Notes: generated by a model not told the origin, from the sequence alone. A DNA stretch of 64,000 bases from Ceratotherium simum simum (GCF_000283155.1 NW_004454282.1:2601939-2665938); one strand, 5' to 3'; shown: positions 25,429 to 36,954, counted from the first letter of the stretch. Numbers and translations: made by a program.

Positions 25429-25693
25429 TGGTGTTTCTCAAACTCCTTTGACTGGACCTCATAGCCAGAAATATATTTCATATTGCAACCCAGCAGACAT
25501 ATTCATATATATGTGTGTATGCGTTTGTATATCTAAAACAAAAGGTTGACAAAACAGTACTTACCTTTACTGTTTGTAGTGTACCCTGATATTTCGTTTT
25601 CTTTTATTTCATGGAAAAAAAATGTTAGTTGAGAGCCACTAAATTGATTTCGTGACACAGTTTCAATCATGATCCACAGTTTGGAAATCTCTT
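25429..25693. mobile_element. hAT-type DNA transposon inside L2
   Basis: The ends GGTGTTTCTCAAACTCC and CAGTTTGGAAATCTCTT are diverged inverted repeats of the CAGTGTTTCTCAAA type. GCCTGG and GTCTGG flank it as a probable remnant of the 8-bp target duplication. The family name is not assigned. Confidence 0.6.
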
Positions 25694-25713
25694 GTCTGGA
25701 TCCTTGCTATTTA

Positions 25714-25862
25714 AGGTGATCCGCAGAGCCAGCAGCCTCGGCCTTAACTGGGAGCCTTTTAGAAGTGCAAAGCTCAGCCCCTCTCCTGGCCCACGATTCG
25801 TAATCTGCGTGGAAGGAGATGCCAGGTGATTTGCCACCAGTTGAGTTTAAGTGGCACTAGTC
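25714..25862. mobile_element. MER5A-type hAT element inside L2
   Basis: GTGATCCGCAGAGCCAGCAGCC, CTCAGCCCCTCTCCTGGCCCACG and GGAGATGCCAGGTGATTTGC follow the MER5A order. Confidence 0.75.
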
Positions 25863-26042
25863 TAGAATGACTACTGGGGTCTTCCACTAGCTCTCTCTTT
25901 TTCAGCCATGCCCCCCTGCAGTCCTCTCCTCTGTGCGCGGAGCTGGAGTGATCTTTATAAAACCATTCAGGTCAAGCTATTCCCCTGCTTAGAGGGCTTC
26001 CCACTTCACTTAGAATAAAATCCTGTAGGACTCTATATCAAG

Positions 26043-26199
26043 CCATATTCTCAACCCTGGCTGGCTGTGCATGAAGTTCATCTGGAGGAATTAAAAAACA
26101 AACAAAACAACAACAGAAAAAACCAAGTGCCTGGGATGCATCACAGAAGAATTGGATCAGAATATCTGCATATATGACTGGGATCGAGAACTGCTGTTT
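26043..26199. mobile_element. MER5A-like hAT element inside L2, with an AAAAC-rich insert
   Basis: The ends CATATTCTCAACCCTGG and GAGAACTGCTGT are diverged inverted repeats. The middle GAAGTTCATCTGGAGGAATT is followed by an AACAAACAAAACAACAACAG simple tract. Confidence 0.65.
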
Positions 26200-26688
26200 G
26201 ACATGATCTGGTCCCTGTCTACCACTTGAAATTTACCCGTGTGTGGCTCTCCTGGCTCACTCAGCTCTAACCATATTGGCTACTTTGCTGTTCCTTGCAC
26301 ATAGCGAGCTAATTTCTGTCCCAGAGCCTTTGCCTTGCCTGGAATTTTTCTTCTGTATTTTTGCACGGCTCACACCCTCACTTCCTTCATGTGTCTGCAC
26401 AGATGTCACCACCACCTCCCCTGACCTTCCTGTCTTATCATCTTCATCTCTTTAGCTGCTTCATTGCTTTTTGTCCCTCCACCTTGCTTTATTCTCCTTC
26501 GTAGTAGTTATTATTCCCAGGATATTTTGCATTGTTTCTTTACTTATTTACTCTTTTTCTCCCCCTCTAAAACTTAAGCTATGTGAGGACGGAGACCATA
26601 TCTGTCTTGCTTATTGTTGTATCCCTAGTACCTAGAATGGTGTCTGGCCCAAAGGAGATGCTGAATTAGCGTTTATGAATGAATGAGA

Positions 26689-27017
26689 GTCGGTAGAATA
26701 AGTGAATGTTTGTATCAGTGTTTTTCTGGCTTTTTACCACTGAATCTTCCCTCGCTGTTTCAAGACCATGAGGCAGGAGGAATGCCTCATCCCTACTACA
26801 CTGTGATCTGGTCCTCTCCATATATTTTGATTCAAAACAGTGTTTCCTTGTTTCTTCCTAGAGGAAGAATGTAACGAGGAAAAAGAAAAAATGACAGAAT
26901 AACCTGATTATTTTTCTGAAGCGACTTGACTGTTTTCAGATCACTAGATCTTTGCCTTGAACTGGTTTTGCATTTTTGGCAGGGTTTGGAGAACTTTTTC
27001 GTTTAACTGGAGCATTT
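26689..27017. other. Intronic DNA, nothing recognised
   Basis: No exon or named repeat is seen. Confidence 0.45.
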
Positions 27018-27298
27018 AAAATTTCTTTGGGGGGCCGGCCTGGTGGCGCAAGCAGTTGAGTGCACGCATTCCGCTGCAGCGGCCCGGCATTCGCCGGTTC
27101 TGATCCCAGGCGCGCACCGACGCACTGCTTTGTTAGGCCATGCTGTGGCGGCGTCCCATATAAAGTAGAGGAAGATGGGCATGGATGTTGGCCCAGGGCC
27201 AGTCTTCCTCAGCAAACAAGAAGAGGATTGGCAGATGTTAGCTCAGGGCTGATCTCCTCACAAAAAAAAAAATAAATAAATAAATAAAATTTTTTTGG
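27018..27298 (+). mobile_element. ERE-type SINE, the only sense-strand copy
   Basis: The body 27031-27285 starts GGGGCCGGCCTGGTGGCGCA, keeps a tRNA-like block (GGTTCTGATCCCAGG) and ends in A-rich AATAAATAAATAAATA. Near-identical flanks AAAATTTCTTTGG (27018-27030) and AAAATTTTTTTGG (27286-27298) are its target duplication with one C/T difference. It is the cleanest reference for the first SINE subtype in the window. Confidence 0.95.
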
Positions 27299-28074
27299 AA
27301 GAGAAGCCTATGATTGAATAACAGAAATCTACAGCGCTTAGGACTGATATCAGTGTTAAATGTCAGAGGTTATTCTGGCTGGGATTTGGAGGTGAGGTAT
27401 TTAAATGAAATTAATTTCAACTTAGTTGATTTTTTTTAAGTCCTCATTTGGAGCAGTGTCAATTTAACAGTCAGATCAACAGTCAGATCTGACATAACTG
27501 TATTACATAAGCAGACTTTTAAAGGATGCAAATTGAAAAGGCACTGCAGTTAGGTTTTAGAAGTTCTTTTATTTTACACACTTTGAGGATCGGATTGGTC
27601 TTCCTGCTTTTGATCTTTTACCCTTGATCCCTCCTTCTTCAGTAGGTTAATTCAGAGCTGGGGTTCTAAGGAATTCTTCAACTGAAAAAAGAATACAGTG
27701 AAATAATGTCTGTGTCTGATAATGACAAAATTTGAGTGAGGGCAGGGGACTGTCCTGTTTAAGAAGTATCACTAGTACCTACCTGCCATACCAGGAATGC
27801 CAGGAAGGTGCTCGAGCAACGGTGGCTAAGGGGCAAGGATCAGTCTCTGTACTCACATTGACTGTCCTGGTTTATGTTACACTGGGTTTAATAACACTTG
27901 GTCTCTGTTCTGCACCTTGTCTTTTAGTTTCAACACATTGGTGATATTCATTGTACATTAAGTGTTTGCATCAACTTTTGCTCATTACTTGTAAAATACA
28001 TAGTCTTTCATCTGCTCTGAGACCCATTTCTGGCTGTTTATGTGAAGCAGTTCCTGCTGCTTTCCCCTTGTGGC
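27299..28074. other. Intronic DNA, nothing recognised
   Basis: A 12-bp perfect tandem repeat, AACAGTCAGATC, lies at 27466-27489. No exon or named repeat is seen. Confidence 0.45.
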
Positions 28075-28560
28075 CTTTATATCAATCATGATTCTTGATG
28101 GTGCAGACAGCCGAAATCCCTGCTCATACAAGAAGTTGTTGGCTCATATAACCGTCTGGAGCCCGGAGGCTGAAATGTCCTTGTTGCATCTTCAGGGGCT
28201 GTACTCTGCCACTTTCTCCGTGTTTCATCTCTGCTTCCCTCTGGCTGGGCCCCATTCTTAGGAAGGCCCTCCCTTTGTGGTGTCCAAACTTGGTGTGCAG
28301 CTCTGGGTTTGCACGCTCTTCTCAGCCATGCCAGGGGAAGGAAGATATCTCTGCCCAGTTCCTCCAGCCGATTAAGTCCCACCAGCTCTGAGGCCACGAG
28401 CTTTTAGTTCTGTGGCCAGTGGACGCGATCCCCTCTTTGACCAGGGCTGGGTCACAGGCCCACCTTTGGATCAGGGAGGCTGAGTGAGCTCCACCCAAAC
28501 AGTGGACTCGGGAGTGGCCAGAGGCTGGTTCCCTGAAGAGTGAGGGGATTGGTCTTAGCT
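28075..28560. mobile_element. Old interspersed repeat, family not assigned
   Basis: TTGTTGGCTCATATAACCGTCTGGAG, CCAGGGCTGGGTCACAGGCCCACC and TGGTTCCCTGAAGAGTGAGG follow the order of a common ancient repeat in which GTCACATGCCCACC-type phrases recur. I cannot name it safely. Confidence 0.45.
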
Positions 28561-29054
28561 GGGCATGCTAAGAACAATCAGCTTCTCTGGTGTAATCATT
28601 GGAAAGGGACCCATAGTCTGATAACTCAGGCCATGCTCTGTGCGGGGAAGAGAACTGGCTCAAAGTCAGGAGACTTGAGCTCTTCTTATTCTTGCTTTGG
28701 TACTTGGTGCTATGTCTGACAATGTCTGTTGTTGATGCTTTACCCATAGCTTCCACATGTGGTATTTATTTGCATTTTTATAAACTTAGACATATCATTT
28801 CCCTTCTCTCAGTAACTTTTACAATTATTTGTAAACGGGAGGCTTAGACAAGGTCACTTTTAGCTTTAAAACTTTATGATGTCATTTAGGCCACTCCCTC
28901 CGTTTTCGGAGAAGGAATGTGAGACTCCAAGTGGGTGAGTGACCGGAGCCAGTGCCAGAGTCTGGGTTGCTTTTTATATTTTATCTAAGAGCTGAGGTTA
29001 GAAAGAAGTGAACGCAATAGCAAGAGGGCTGGTGACAGATTTTTTTCCTTATAG
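28561..29054. other. Intronic DNA, nothing firmly recognised
   Basis: A decayed MIR may lie around 28650-28870 (GGCTCAAAGTCAGGAGACTTGAGCTC then TCATTTCCCTTCTCTCAGTAA), but it is too weak to call on its own. Confidence 0.4.
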
Positions 29055-29940
29055 CTTTGCATTTGATTCAGCAATATAAATTGAGTAACTGTGTGTAAAG
29101 TTCTGATGCTAGTTCCTTGGGAGAATACAAAAGTGAATAAGACGGCCATGCTTCTCTTTAGGCACGTAGAATACTGTAGAGGAGAAAGGGCAACTATATT
29201 CTATTATAGTTCTATTATAAGGCGTGAGAAAATAAATATTAAACAGATTTGTCTTATATACCAGGAGCCCAGAGCAACAGAAAGTATAAGAGGTGTTGTT
29301 AAAGATGTGCAGGATAAGGTGGGAGGTGAAACTGGAAGTGTGGATTGAGGCCTCATCACCTTGAGTACTGGTTTCAGGAGCTCAGGTCTTTATTCTTGGC
29401 AGTGAAAGCCTTTGAAGATTTCTAGGTAGGGGAGGATATGGTCAACAAGTGTTTCAGAAAGCCAACTCTGGTGGAGAGGTGGGAGACTGGATCCAATGAG
29501 GCTACCACGAGAGTCCCTCTGGGACATGATGGGACTGAAAACCACGGCAGAGGCAGCACCAAAGGTGAGGGTGACTCTAGGTAGAAGGTAGACTTGCTAA
29601 GAACTGCTCACTGGCTTCGGGAGATGTTTGGAAGCAGAGACAGAAGTTGAAAGTAATTGAAACATTCTTTCCTGATTTATCAGGAGGGCAGTGACGTCAT
29701 CAATCAAGACAGATGGTTAGGAGAAGGAATGGATTTCGGGTGGGGACAGAGGCAGAGAATGATTTGACACTGGTTCGTGTTGCCATCGGCATGGGCCAGA
29801 TATCAGCTGCCCGTATCCTTGAAGAAGCCAGATGAGGTATGAACAAATGTGGAGATACGTACTGGGCCCTTAGATTCTGGCCTGGAGTTCAGGAGCACCG
29901 TTAGAGCTAGAGATACAAATGTGGATGTCTTCAGCCAAGA
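29055..29940 (-). mobile_element. L2 LINE, ~0.9 kb antisense copy
   Basis: Antisense L2 blocks in order: AGTTCTGATGCTAGTTCCTTGGGAGAATACAAAAGTGAATAAGAC, AGCTCAGGTCTTTATTCTTGGCAGTGAAAGCCTTTGAAG, AAGCCAACTCTGGTGGAGAGG and CCTGGAGTTCAGGAGCACCGTTAGAGCTAGAGATACAAATGTGG. Many indels are present and it is not coding. Confidence 0.8.
29692..29699. promoter_or_regulatory. Full palindromic CRE (TGACGTCA) within the L2 copy
   Basis: The 8-bp CREB/ATF consensus is exact and keeps its CpG in otherwise CpG-depleted DNA. It may be chance; function is not shown. Confidence 0.3.
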
Positions 29941-30500
29941 AGTTTTATCATTCAGGATTAGGTCTGGCTGTTATAGAACAGAAATACAAGTCATAGGGAC
30001 TTAGACCAGATGTTGGTTGTAGTGGCTGCTCTCGGTGCTCTGCCTGGATCCCCTGGGATCCTCCTGTGTTCCTCCTGGATTTCTTGGGCATTTGCCTTCT
30101 ATAGCCTGAGCTCCTGGCTCATCATCGTGAGACTGCTCTTGGGCTGTGGGAGCCACTTTGCCCTAAGACACGAAGAGCCTAAAGTGCCTGAGAGTCTCCG
30201 CCATTCCCCACCCTCACCAAGGACTGACTGATACAGAAGAATGAAAGCCCAGGAACCCAGCCTCAGATCAGGAGAACAGGACGCATCCTTTCTTCTCCAG
30301 GGTTCCTCATGGGATCAGGCTGGAGTCATCCTCTGTAGAGCTTTGCCTAACAGTCCACCGTAATGTGCTTTTCTCCCTTCCCTGTCCTGCTTCCCCCGCC
30401 TCCTTACAGGTTTATCCTTGGAGCGCTTCCTTAATAATCATTTGTGTATGAATTCTTGTCCCAGTGTCCCCTTCTGGGAGACCCAGCCCAAGATAGGGGT
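29941..30500. mobile_element. Old interspersed repeat, family not assigned
   Basis: The start (GGTCTGGCTGTTATAGAACAGAAATACAAGTC) and end (TTCTTGTCCCAGTGTCCCCTTCTGGGAGACCCAGCCCAAGA) look like the two ends of one ancient mammalian repeat, possibly an LTR. The open frame at 30010-30231 lies inside it and has no known homology. Confidence 0.4.
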
Positions 30501-30984
30501 TCATCTTTATCTCAGGTAAAGGAAGTCCAGGTATAGGTGTGCGAGGTCTGGTTTGGCAGCTGCATGGTTAACAAGAGCCAGGCCCCTTGTCTCTTTCTGC
30601 TCTCCCATCCCTAGTGTGTGCCTATCCTCAGGTTGTCTCTTTATCATAAGAGAGCTACTATAGCTCCAGCCATCATGTTCATATTCCAGGAAGTAGGAAG
30701 AGGAAAGGGCAAAAGGACGCACCTACCCACTGATCGAGCCTCATTTAAAAGCCTTGGCGAAAAGCCCTTCCCCATGGCCATCTCACTGGGAGATTGGGAA
30801 ATGTGTGTAGCTTCGTATGTTTGTTTAAATCTGGGCCCATTGCTTCCTCCCATGATAAATTGTTCTGTTAGTGAGGAAGAGAGGAAACGGGTACTGAGTA
30901 AGTAGCGAACAGTCTCTGCCACAGAAGTTAAAATCAAAACTGAACGTGTAGATGGTGTTGCTCATGGAAGCCTGGGTGATGAGG
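30501..30984. other. Intronic DNA, nothing recognised
   Basis: Overlapping open frames on both strands (30507-30937) show no recognisable protein. Confidence 0.45.
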
Positions 30985-31240
30985 AGGAAGTAGAGCGGAG
31001 TGGTTAAGGATTTAGGCTCTGGATTTAGACCTGGTGTTAAAACCCATCCTCTGCTCTAATGTTTACCTGATATATATATAACTTAGGCCAATTGGCATGC
31101 CTCAGTTTCCTCATCTGAAAAATGAGGATGATGATAATAAAGGAACCTAGCTCAAAAGGTAGTTATGAGAATTTGTTAAGGTATATATTGTATGTGAAAC
31201 TCTTAGCATAGTACCTGGTATATATTACAGTTAATTTGGG
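30985..31240 (+). mobile_element. MIR SINE
   Basis: Sense MIR: GGAGTGGTTAAGGATTTAGGCTCTGG, CCTCAGTTTCCTCATCTGAAAAATGAGGATGATGATAATAA, CTCTTAGCATAGTACCTGG. Confidence 0.9.
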
Positions 31241-31249
31241 CCATTATAT

Positions 31250-31530
31250 ATGAGGAACAGGGGCATCGGCTTAGGGATGTTTTTAAGAGCAGAGAAAGAG
31301 GAGTTAGTGAGGAGGCCTAAAGAGGGGCAGTGAGGCAGAGAGTGGGAGTTTGGGTATTGCTGGGGAGGTCAGTGCTTCAAGAGGGGAGGTGATGGAGAGT
31401 GTCAGGTGGCACCAAGATTGGGGAGGATGAGATCTGAAAAGTCAGTTGACTGTAGCATTTAGGTCGTTGATGACCTTTGAGAGAATTTCAGTAGCTGGCT
31501 GGGGCAGAGTGTTCTTAGGAAATTAGAAAG
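31250..31530 (-). mobile_element. L2 LINE fragment (reverse transcriptase region)
   Basis: GATCTGAAAAGTCAGTTGACTG and TTAGGTCGTTGATGACCTTTGAGAGAATTTCAGTAG match the antisense of the L2 ORF2 middle region. Confidence 0.65.
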
Positions 31531-32929
31531 GCCAGGTGTGACTCTCATTTCGTAGATGAAGAACTACAGTATATGTTTGTTTCTCTTTGGGATTTGCCTA
31601 AGCACACCCTGCCCTGCCATCACCACTGCCCTTCCCCCCAGTTGATTAAGATGAAACCAGAAATTAAATCGCAAGACCTTTCTTATGAGGGTCTTGCTAT
31701 GAATGCCAGCAGCATTTACAAAATTGTGATAAGCCCAAATTACAGACAAATGCTGTTCTAAAAAGTTTTCCACATTTCAGAAGGCTTCACGAAGCTTAAA
31801 GTATCTGTATTTCAGGTAAGCCTCTACAGTAAAATTCCCTTATGAGCCAAGAATTGAGAAAAAGTCCCTTAGGGTTTGTTGTAATGGGTCTACCTTTGTG
31901 GTTGAAAACCAAGTCCATAAACAAAAAGATAAACTCTTTCCATGAATTTCTTTCCTGCTTTTAAAATATTAGTTTTTGTGTTTATACCTGCCCTATATTT
32001 CATCATCTTTGGTTCCAAATCTTGGACTTTGTAACTGAGTGAAATAATAGTCTATTTTCTGTGCAAAGTGGTGTTCGTGCTCTGCTGATCCTTTGTTTAC
32101 AAGCAGCAGAGGTGGAACATGGGGTTTGTTTATGGTCTGAAGGGTTTAGTAACTGGTGACAGATGGGTTTTCAGTTCTCCGAATCAGGTTGTTATTATAA
32201 TAAAGGTATGAATTCAGTGTCACCTTTCCAGTTTGGGATTATGTGGGTTAAATGACTGCCCCTTTTCTAGAATCCTTTTAATTCTGATATGTGGAAATCT
32301 CTCTCCTCCCTGAAATCTTAGACAGCTTCTTATGATCAGAACTGCTTGTCTTGCCACAATCACCTACTTGTATAACTTGTCAGTGTTTAAACCAGCAACT
32401 ATTCCATGCTTATTGTACAGGGCAAGACAAAAGTCACCCTATGTATGTGGTTGTAATTCACATTAAAACAAGTTGACTTTATATTGTTTCTCTGGGTCAA
32501 TAAAAGTATGTAACCTCTTAGAGGCTGATATTCTCAGTGTGTTGATATGTCAACAGGGGTTTGTGACTGACTTATATTTAGCAAGCATGGGTTAGGACTG
32601 TAGAACAATAAATGAGTAAATTAGCTCAGAGCAGACTAGGGCAAATAAGTGTATGTCTTGTCTGAAGGGGTCCTCTTAGTTACCTCCAGCTACTTGCTGC
32701 CATGTGGAAATAGGAGCCCAAGTGTTGCCAAATCCTGTTCTAGTTTGTTTGTCTTTTAAGGAAAAGCTGGAGAGGTGGATTTTAGTGTGAAATTGCCTGC
32801 TTTTAAAATAGTTGCAGTTAGTATCAGTCTGTTTAAAGCATTGAGCAGGCCAGCTAGAATATTGTGGGCTGGATTTGGCCTTACGTCCACCAGCTGGCAA
32901 CTTTTGCTTAGGATAATGTTTTTAATTGA
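31531..32929. other. Intronic DNA, nothing firmly recognised
   Basis: No exon, RNA gene or named repeat is seen. The phrase GGCAAGACAAAAGTCACC at 32423-32439 recalls a mariner-type end, but I could not find its partner. Confidence 0.4.
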
Positions 32930-33280
32930 AGCTACTTTTCATTCAGTAAATGTGTCCGTATGTACAGAGCAGTGAGCAAGGTTTTGAGTCGCGGGGGGGT
33001 CTATGTAGGTGATGTTGATGTCGCTTGAGCCCCCATGGAGCTCACAGTGCGGTAGAGAATGAGACAGTAATGCAGGGCCATACCTAAAAGTGCTGTGGGA
33101 TTTCCCAAGTTGGAGAGATGACTTCTGGCTGGTGTCACTGAGGAAGGGGGGCATTTGGGTTCTGCTGTGAAGGCGATGGGGCAAGGGACTATTCTGGGTA
33201 CTGAGGAGCGTGAGTAAAGTTGTAGAAGTGAGAACGAACAAGCTGCATTCAGGAAAACAGTCCATGACCTGGTTTCGCTA
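32930..33280 (-). mobile_element. L2 LINE fragment
   Basis: CATGGAGCTCACAGTGCGGTAGAGAATGAGACAGTAATGCAG, GTCACTGAGGAAGG and TAGAAGTGAGAACGAACAAGCTGCATTCAGG follow the antisense L2 3' order in a decayed form. Confidence 0.6.
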
Positions 33281-34059
33281 GAGGTAAACTACTGGTTAAT
33301 TTTTGTCTGCAGATTCTGACCTGGTATGATGTGTGACCCTATTTAGCTGCTGCTTATCGAAGGGCACCCCTCCTAGCTTGGCAGGCCATTTCTGGCTGTC
33401 TGATATAGGAGTCTGCATACACAAAGTCACAATGGTCTTCTCCCTTTTGTTAATCCCTGCCCTTGGTTTTGCAAACAACTGCAGAGACCCGTGCATCGGG
33501 AGGATGATAGTGTTAGAAGACTCGCAGATTCAGAGAGCTGGGTTGATAAACCATCCAGGAGCTTGCTTGCTGTGTGACTCTGTGACTGAATCTTCTTATC
33601 TGTGGGGCAAATGACATCAGCTTTCTGCACCTATCCAAGGTCTACACAACCTCGCACAGCTCTGGATAGTGAGGCATGCTGAGCTTAAGTTCCCCTCCCA
33701 GTTAAGGTTTTCCCCAGTCCGTCTCACCTCCCCTGGTTGCAAGGAAGCAAGCCCTCCTTCTGTGACCTGTCATTGCACTTTTTCTGCACGTTATATGGCA
33801 GTCAAATCTCTGTAACTGGGATGTGTGATTGTTGAAGGCGGCAAGATCTTCCTACTTGCTTTCCTAGGTGTGTTTCAGGAAACCCTAGTTTGACCAGAGA
33901 ATTAAAAAATAAAGGCGGAAAAGTTTTAGGAAACATGATTATTACGTACACCTTTAAGATGCTTGTAAAGCTTGGGAGTTATATTAAAGGTTCTGTCAAG
34001 TCTTGCAATAAAGAAATTGTTTTAACTTTGTCCAAATGAAGTTTTCCAGAAGTATGTGT
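33281..34059. other. Intronic DNA with a weak MIR
   Basis: 33520-33615 (GCTTGCTGTGTGACTCTGTG then CTTCTTATCTGTGGGGCAAATGA) may be a decayed sense MIR. Nothing else is recognised. Confidence 0.4.
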
Positions 34060-34160
34060 AAAGTTTGACTCTGGATTTAGAGTGCCTCAGTTCAGGTGTG
34101 ACCTCATGTAAGTTACTTAATTTCTCTGAGCCTCACTTTCCTCTGCAAACATTGTCAAGT
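34060..34160 (+). mobile_element. MIR SINE core fragment
   Basis: GTGACCTCATGTAAGTTACTTAATTTCTCTGAGCCTCACTTTCC is the conserved MIR core. Confidence 0.8.
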
Positions 34161-34599
34161 CCACTGGGTATCCTGGTACCTCTCTCTGGCTATATCCAGT
34201 TCATTTGTGTCTCCTACAGCCTGGCATCCAAGACTAACGGTCATATTCTAGGTGTGGTTTAATCAGTGTACAGGATCATTACTGATGAGTTTTTTGTTCC
34301 TGGCCATCATGTTTTGGTGCCACATAACACTAACACATTCCGTTTGCATCCCTCAAACTCCTTCCTGAGGTGCATTTTCCCTGTATATTACTTAGGAAAT
34401 TAGAGTTTCCTCCCCACGTGCACAACTTTATACTTAAAACTGTGTTTAAGTGTGATGAGGTTTCCTCTGGCCTGTTGAAAGCTGTTGGCTGTTATCCAGT
34501 GTTCTCATGATCACTTCAGGCTTCACGCCATCTGCAGCAATACAAAAGAGAAATCTATTTTTGGAAAAATATTTTGAAATGAAGCATGTTCTCATTTGG

Positions 34600-34805
34600 A
34601 GAAGAATATGGATAATATTTGCTGAGGGTTTTCTATGTGTAAAATATTTCATCTTTAGTACAACTCTCAGATGTGGATCCTTTATTGTTAGTCCCATTTT
34701 GCTGGCAAGGATATGGGCTCTTAGAGAGGTTAAGTTACCTAAGTTCACAGAGCAAGTAGGAATAGAGCTGATCTTGAACCCAGAGCCTGTGTCTGTAGCC
34801 TCTCT
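34600..34805 (-). mobile_element. MIR SINE
   Basis: Antisense MIR: TAGTCCCATTTTGCTGGCAAGG, CTTAGAGAGGTTAAGTTACCTAAGTTCACAGAGCAAGTAGG, CTTGAACCCAGAGCCTGTG. Confidence 0.85.
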
Positions 34806-35419
34806 GTCCACAGTTGCAAATCAGCAACCCATAGGGTGCCGACTTCTCACACTTGTTTCTTGTTTAACTTGCGTGATACTTTAAAAATTGAGTTAGTTGG
34901 TTCACCCTTAAAAATTGCAGATTTTACATAAAAACACAAAATTCTGGCTTTTTGGGGAAAATTAAGATGATCTAGTCACATTGGATTGGCGTTCCCAGAT
35001 GGCAACAATTGTCAGAAACTGAGCCACAGCTTTCCTCTTTTCAGGGGGCAAGCACTCTACAGTTTGCTCACGTGCCTCCATTCCCTATGGCCCTCACCTC
35101 CTTACAGTTCTTGAGTGGCTGGCTGCTGTAGGCATTTGGGTTTGGGATGCTGTACTTGACTCCTGAAAGCTGGGGACAAGAGAAGTAATGAGCCCTAAAA
35201 GTGGAGATTGTTAAATAAAAGTAATTGGCTGAAGCCCTCACCCACCCAGACAGTGGCAGCATTTTTACAGTTAGATTCCTTGGGGTCTTGGCTTTACTTC
35301 TCTGGCACTGGGACAAGCTGGATCTAATCTGCACTGAATCCGTCTTAGACTAGATGGTATCAGGTTGGCATGTCAGTATGCACTGTTGTAGGGTTGTGGA
35401 TGTAGTTTTGTGTTGTTGT
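34806..35419. other. Intronic DNA, nothing recognised
   Basis: No exon or named repeat is seen. Confidence 0.45.
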
Positions 35420-35850
35420 TTTAATAAATAGCTTTATCGAGGTATAATTGGCATACAATAAACTGTTTTTTTAAAATGTACAATTTGATATTTTGACACA
35501 TGTATACACCCGTGAAACCATCACCATAATTAGGATAATGAAGATATTCACCACCCCTAAAAGTCTCATCCTGCCCCTTTGTAATCCCTATTCTCTCCTT
35601 CCTTACCCCACCTCCCACTCCCACCCCAGGGAACCTTCATCACTATAGATTAGTTTGCATTTCCTAGAATTTTATATTTAAATGGAGTCATAGAGCAGGT
35701 ACTCTCTTTTGTCTGACCTCTTATGCAGCTTTTTAATGTTAAGATTCATTTGTGTTGTTGGTCTTTTTTTACTGCTGAACACAATTCCATTGCATACCTC
35801 AGTTTGTTTGTCCACTCAAGGCAGATTTTTGGACATTAGGGCCCTGGTTT
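35420..35850 (-). mobile_element. L1 (L1M-type) 3' fragment
   Basis: TAGCTTTATCGAGGTATAATTGGCATACAATAAACTG, GTTTGCATTTCCTAGAATTTTATATTTAAATGGAGTCATA and TGCTGAACACAATTCCATTGCATACC are antisense L1M 3' untranslated/ORF2-end sequence. Confidence 0.85.
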
Positions 35851-36954
35851 CTGGCCACTCATCATGCTCCCTCAAACTCTCCCACGGGTTAGAATTGGTG
35901 TCCAGGATTTCTAAGGTCTTAAATAGATGCCAACCTTGGGCCTTGTTGTGGATGGCCTTGCTGGAGAACACACAAATAGGCTCTTTGAAGGTCCGCAGGC
36001 TGGAGCTCAGAAAGAACACCATCTCTGTGGACCTTCCTGTTTTGTGTTTTTTGAGAAGAGTTTAAATAGCTTTAATTTTTAGCTTCTAAATTAAGAACAC
36101 TTTCCTGGCATTTGTCAAATATATGTGAATGCTTTTGTGTCTTCTATGTAAAATGATAGTCTGTGGGCTGTTTAGAAATTGTAGTGTGGAGATTATGGTG
36201 TGAAGGTTGGTATTCTGGGAATTTAAAGTTAATGGTGGTAGACACATTCCTTGGAAGAAGGTCAAGATTGTGTCATACAAGCTAATTTCTATGGCTGTCC
36301 CTCTAAGACTAATTTGCTCCCCAAAAGTGAGTTCCACGGAGTGTCAGTAGCCATCACAACACAGGAATGGAGAAATAAAAATATGAATGCCACTTAATTT
36401 CTTTGTGGAGTGGTATAGCTCATGAAACCACATCATAATTTTGTGGTCTTCAGAGAAATTCATTCAGTGTTACAAGTTGCATTTATTCCTGGAAGAGAAT
36501 TTGATCAAAGCTAACTTCACCAAATATGGTAACTACATTGTTTAAAAAGTCATTGATAGTAAAGAAAAGTAGCCTGGGAATGTCATCTCACACTGTCTTA
36601 TATGTCAACAAGAGCCATTTTGAAGACCTTCCTTCCTCTTTCTGTATTTGAGCAGTTGGATTTTCAGACCCAAGTGCATCACTTCACATTCTTACATACT
36701 AGAGTGCATTATAGATGGTGTTTTTTGTTTTTGTATATGTTTGTTAAACTTTTAGAGAAATTATGCTAATTTTACATTTTTAAATGTTCTTAATTATATT
36801 TGTAGACTTTCTTGGTAAGTTTCTAGAATAATTTTTTGGAATAAATAATTGATAAGTTTTTTTATTTTCCTTTGTTGGTGGTAGTTGGGTGTGGGGAGGG
36901 TTAGGTAGACAGTTATTGCCTGTTAGAAGTAAAGGAGAAGGTAGCCATAATTTA
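35851..36954. other. A/T-rich intronic DNA, nothing recognised
   Basis: No exon, RNA gene or named repeat is seen. Confidence 0.45.

Larger units (their letters stand above)
24880..26688 (+). mobile_element. L2 LINE 3' half split by three DNA transposons
   Basis: Sense L2 pieces are about 24880-25428, 25694-25711, 25863-26042 and 26200-26688. Successive family blocks are present: the Leu-rich ORF2 region, ATCTCAGAGGCATCTTAAACCTTGAATCT, CAGTCCTCTCCTCTGTGCGCGGAGCTGGAGTGATCTTTATAAAACC, CAGAGCCTTTGCCTTGCC, and the GTGTCTGGCCCAAAGGAGATGCTGAAT...TGAATGAATGAG tail. All frames are broken. Confidence 0.85.

Noticed and set aside
28716..28735. ATGTCTGACAATGTCTG resembles the start of the ITPR1 coding sequence (Met-Ser-Asp-Lys-Met-Ser).
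   Set aside because: The frame is Met-Ser-Asp-Asn-Val-Cys-Cys and then a stop. It lacks the expected following residues and any splice donor, so it is coincidence.
30010..30231. A Leu-rich open frame of 73 codons that looks like a small membrane protein.
   Set aside because: It lies inside an old interspersed repeat, has no promoter or Kozak context of note and no recognisable homology. Its hydrophobicity follows from a T-rich strand.
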